NCBI GenBank assembly: GCA_964570285.1
Contig: CAZMXP010000004.1
Span: 76,066-140,065, forward strand
DNA: 64,000 nucleotides
Direction of reading: 5' to 3'
Origin: CAZMXP01 sp964570285
GTDB lineage: Bacteria; Planctomycetota; PLA2
The position numbers and the translations under genes were made by a program. Shown here one piece after another: positions 61,666 to 64,000 of this stretch. Below the pieces are notes generated by a model. It saw nothing but the letters and a program-made list of their open reading frames with translations. It made no database searches and was not told the DNA's origin. Positions within the stretch are counted from its first letter, which is position 1; each line of letters begins with the position of its first letter.

Positions 61666-61694
61666 AGAATAGGAGCGCCATATACATCTGTCAA
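61666..61694 (-). promoter_or_regulatory. Near-consensus sigma70-type promoter of the porin
   Basis: On the minus strand TTGACA (61694-61689) is followed by exactly 17 bases and TATTCT (61671-61666). This is the only full -35/-10 consensus I found. The transcript would have a leader of about 40 nt with AGGAGG. Confidence 0.8.
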
Positions 61695-61706
61695 TCCGAT
61701 TTTTGA

Positions 61707-61723
61707 TATCGAAATATACGATA
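61707..61723. promoter_or_regulatory. Operator-like inverted repeat TATCG-N7-CGATA
   Basis: A perfect 5-bp inverted repeat around AAATATA sits 13 bases upstream of the porin -35 box, in an AT-rich patch unlike the rest of the window. It could be an activator site for the porin or a shared site with the divergent small gene. The regulator is unknown. Confidence 0.45.
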
Positions 61724-61818
61724 AAAGTGGCCTGCCGGATCGGCCTTGGAGCGCTGGATACCCGGTTTTCGGCCCGCTTCCGTGGGAACCTCCCCTCCGT
61801 CTGGCGCGATTTGAGTTC

Positions 61819-62108
61819 ATGCCGAACCCGCGTGTCGTGCCCGGCCATCCCGACTCGCCCGGGGGATTCGGTGTCCGCGCCCAGGTGATCGGCCAGAGCT
61901 TCCACATCTACGTCCGGGTCGACTCCCTCGGTCCGCACGACCGCCTCGCCGTCGAGGACTGCCTCATCGAGGAGGCGCGAAGCCTCATCCGCAAGGCGGA
62001 GGGCGCGGGCAAGTTCGAGTGGGAGCGCTACGGATTCCGGCGCAACGCCGCCATCGGCACCTACGAACGCACGCTCTCCGCCCGCGAGGTGGACCACCTG
62101 GTGCGGGG

Positions 62109-62112
<4 letters not shown>
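61819..62112 (+). CDS. Small conserved-looking protein of unknown function
   Basis: A 97-aa protein starting at ATG 61819 (MPNPRVVPGHPDSPGGFGVR). The middle looks structured (QVIGQSFHIYVRVDSLGPH, EEARSLIRKAEGAGKFEWER). No family is recognised. Its TAG stop shares CTAG with the gcvP stop, which supports a genuine 3' end. No Shine-Dalgarno is obvious. The leader, 61724-61818, shows no other gene. Confidence 0.55.

Positions 62113-64000
<1,888 letters not shown>

Overview
This is about 64 kb of chromosome from a very GC-rich diderm bacterium. GC content looks to be near 70%, and the third codon position is almost always G or C. Support for an outer membrane comes from a beta-barrel porin with a C-terminal Phe, a lipoprotein and several Sec-type secreted proteins. 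Four Hanks-type Ser/Thr kinases, secreted HEAT/von Willebrand proteins, a degenerate DUF1570-type protease region, a gingipain-like peptidase and a CFI-box C-terminal domain together resemble Planctomycetota. Myxococcota-like or other deep-branching lineages cannot be excluded by eye. Nearly all genes are chromosomal housekeeping or signalling genes. No prophage, CRISPR array or intact insertion sequence was seen.

Layout. 0-12 kb: an MglA-like GTPase (cut by the window edge), a secreted protease-like/HEAT/VWA protein, glycogen synthase with a ROK sugar kinase, a nitroreductase, a lipoprotein, an acyltransferase, and a hybrid-free two-component pair. 12-16.5 kb: a MITE-like inverted-repeat element, two tiny genes, tRNA-Ser, and a minus-strand operon (bifunctional nuclease, CrcB, Na+/H+ antiporter, methyltransferase). 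16.5-24.6 kb: a signalling block with an FHA-sigma54 activator, three tandem Ser/Thr kinases, a coiled-coil membrane protein and a TPR membrane protein. 24.6-34.8 kb: asparaginase, NAD(P)HX dehydratase, a giant HEAT/TPR protein, a metallo-hydrolase, pyrD and purB (divergent), a CFI-box protein and a PhzF isomerase. 34.9-43.6 kb: FtsK, a gingipain-like peptidase, a flavoprotein, thiD, an NADP-binding protein and acyl-CoA synthetase. 43.7-47.2 kb: a thiol/protein-quality operon (thioredoxin, HtrA, a catalytically dead HtrA-like protein, free-methionine sulfoxide reductase). 47.7-56 kb: a Ski2-type helicase, a fourth kinase, tRNA-Gly, an M42 peptidase, galE and a nuclease-helicase fusion. 56-64 kb: OsmC, GNAT, an unknown protein with three winged-helix-like repeats, an esterase, a DcaP-like porin behind a consensus promoter, and the C-terminal part of GcvP (cut by the window edge).

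The most distinctive signals are not single genes. First, about sixteen genes have a TANNNT or GATAAT -10-like hexamer 6 to 11 nt before the start codon and usually no Shine-Dalgarno sequence, which predicts leaderless mRNAs. In five of these the stop codon of the upstream gene lies inside that hexamer. Second, paired C or G tracts (6-9 nt, two to five bases, 6-9 nt) recur more than a dozen times, between genes and in frame inside protein linkers. Third, two short upstream frames end in ATGA/GTGA overlaps with the start of a large gene, one of them resembling a broken kinase N-terminus. Candidate undescribed functions are the RecB-like nuclease/DUF2075 helicase fusion, the triple winged-helix protein and the kinase/FHA array.
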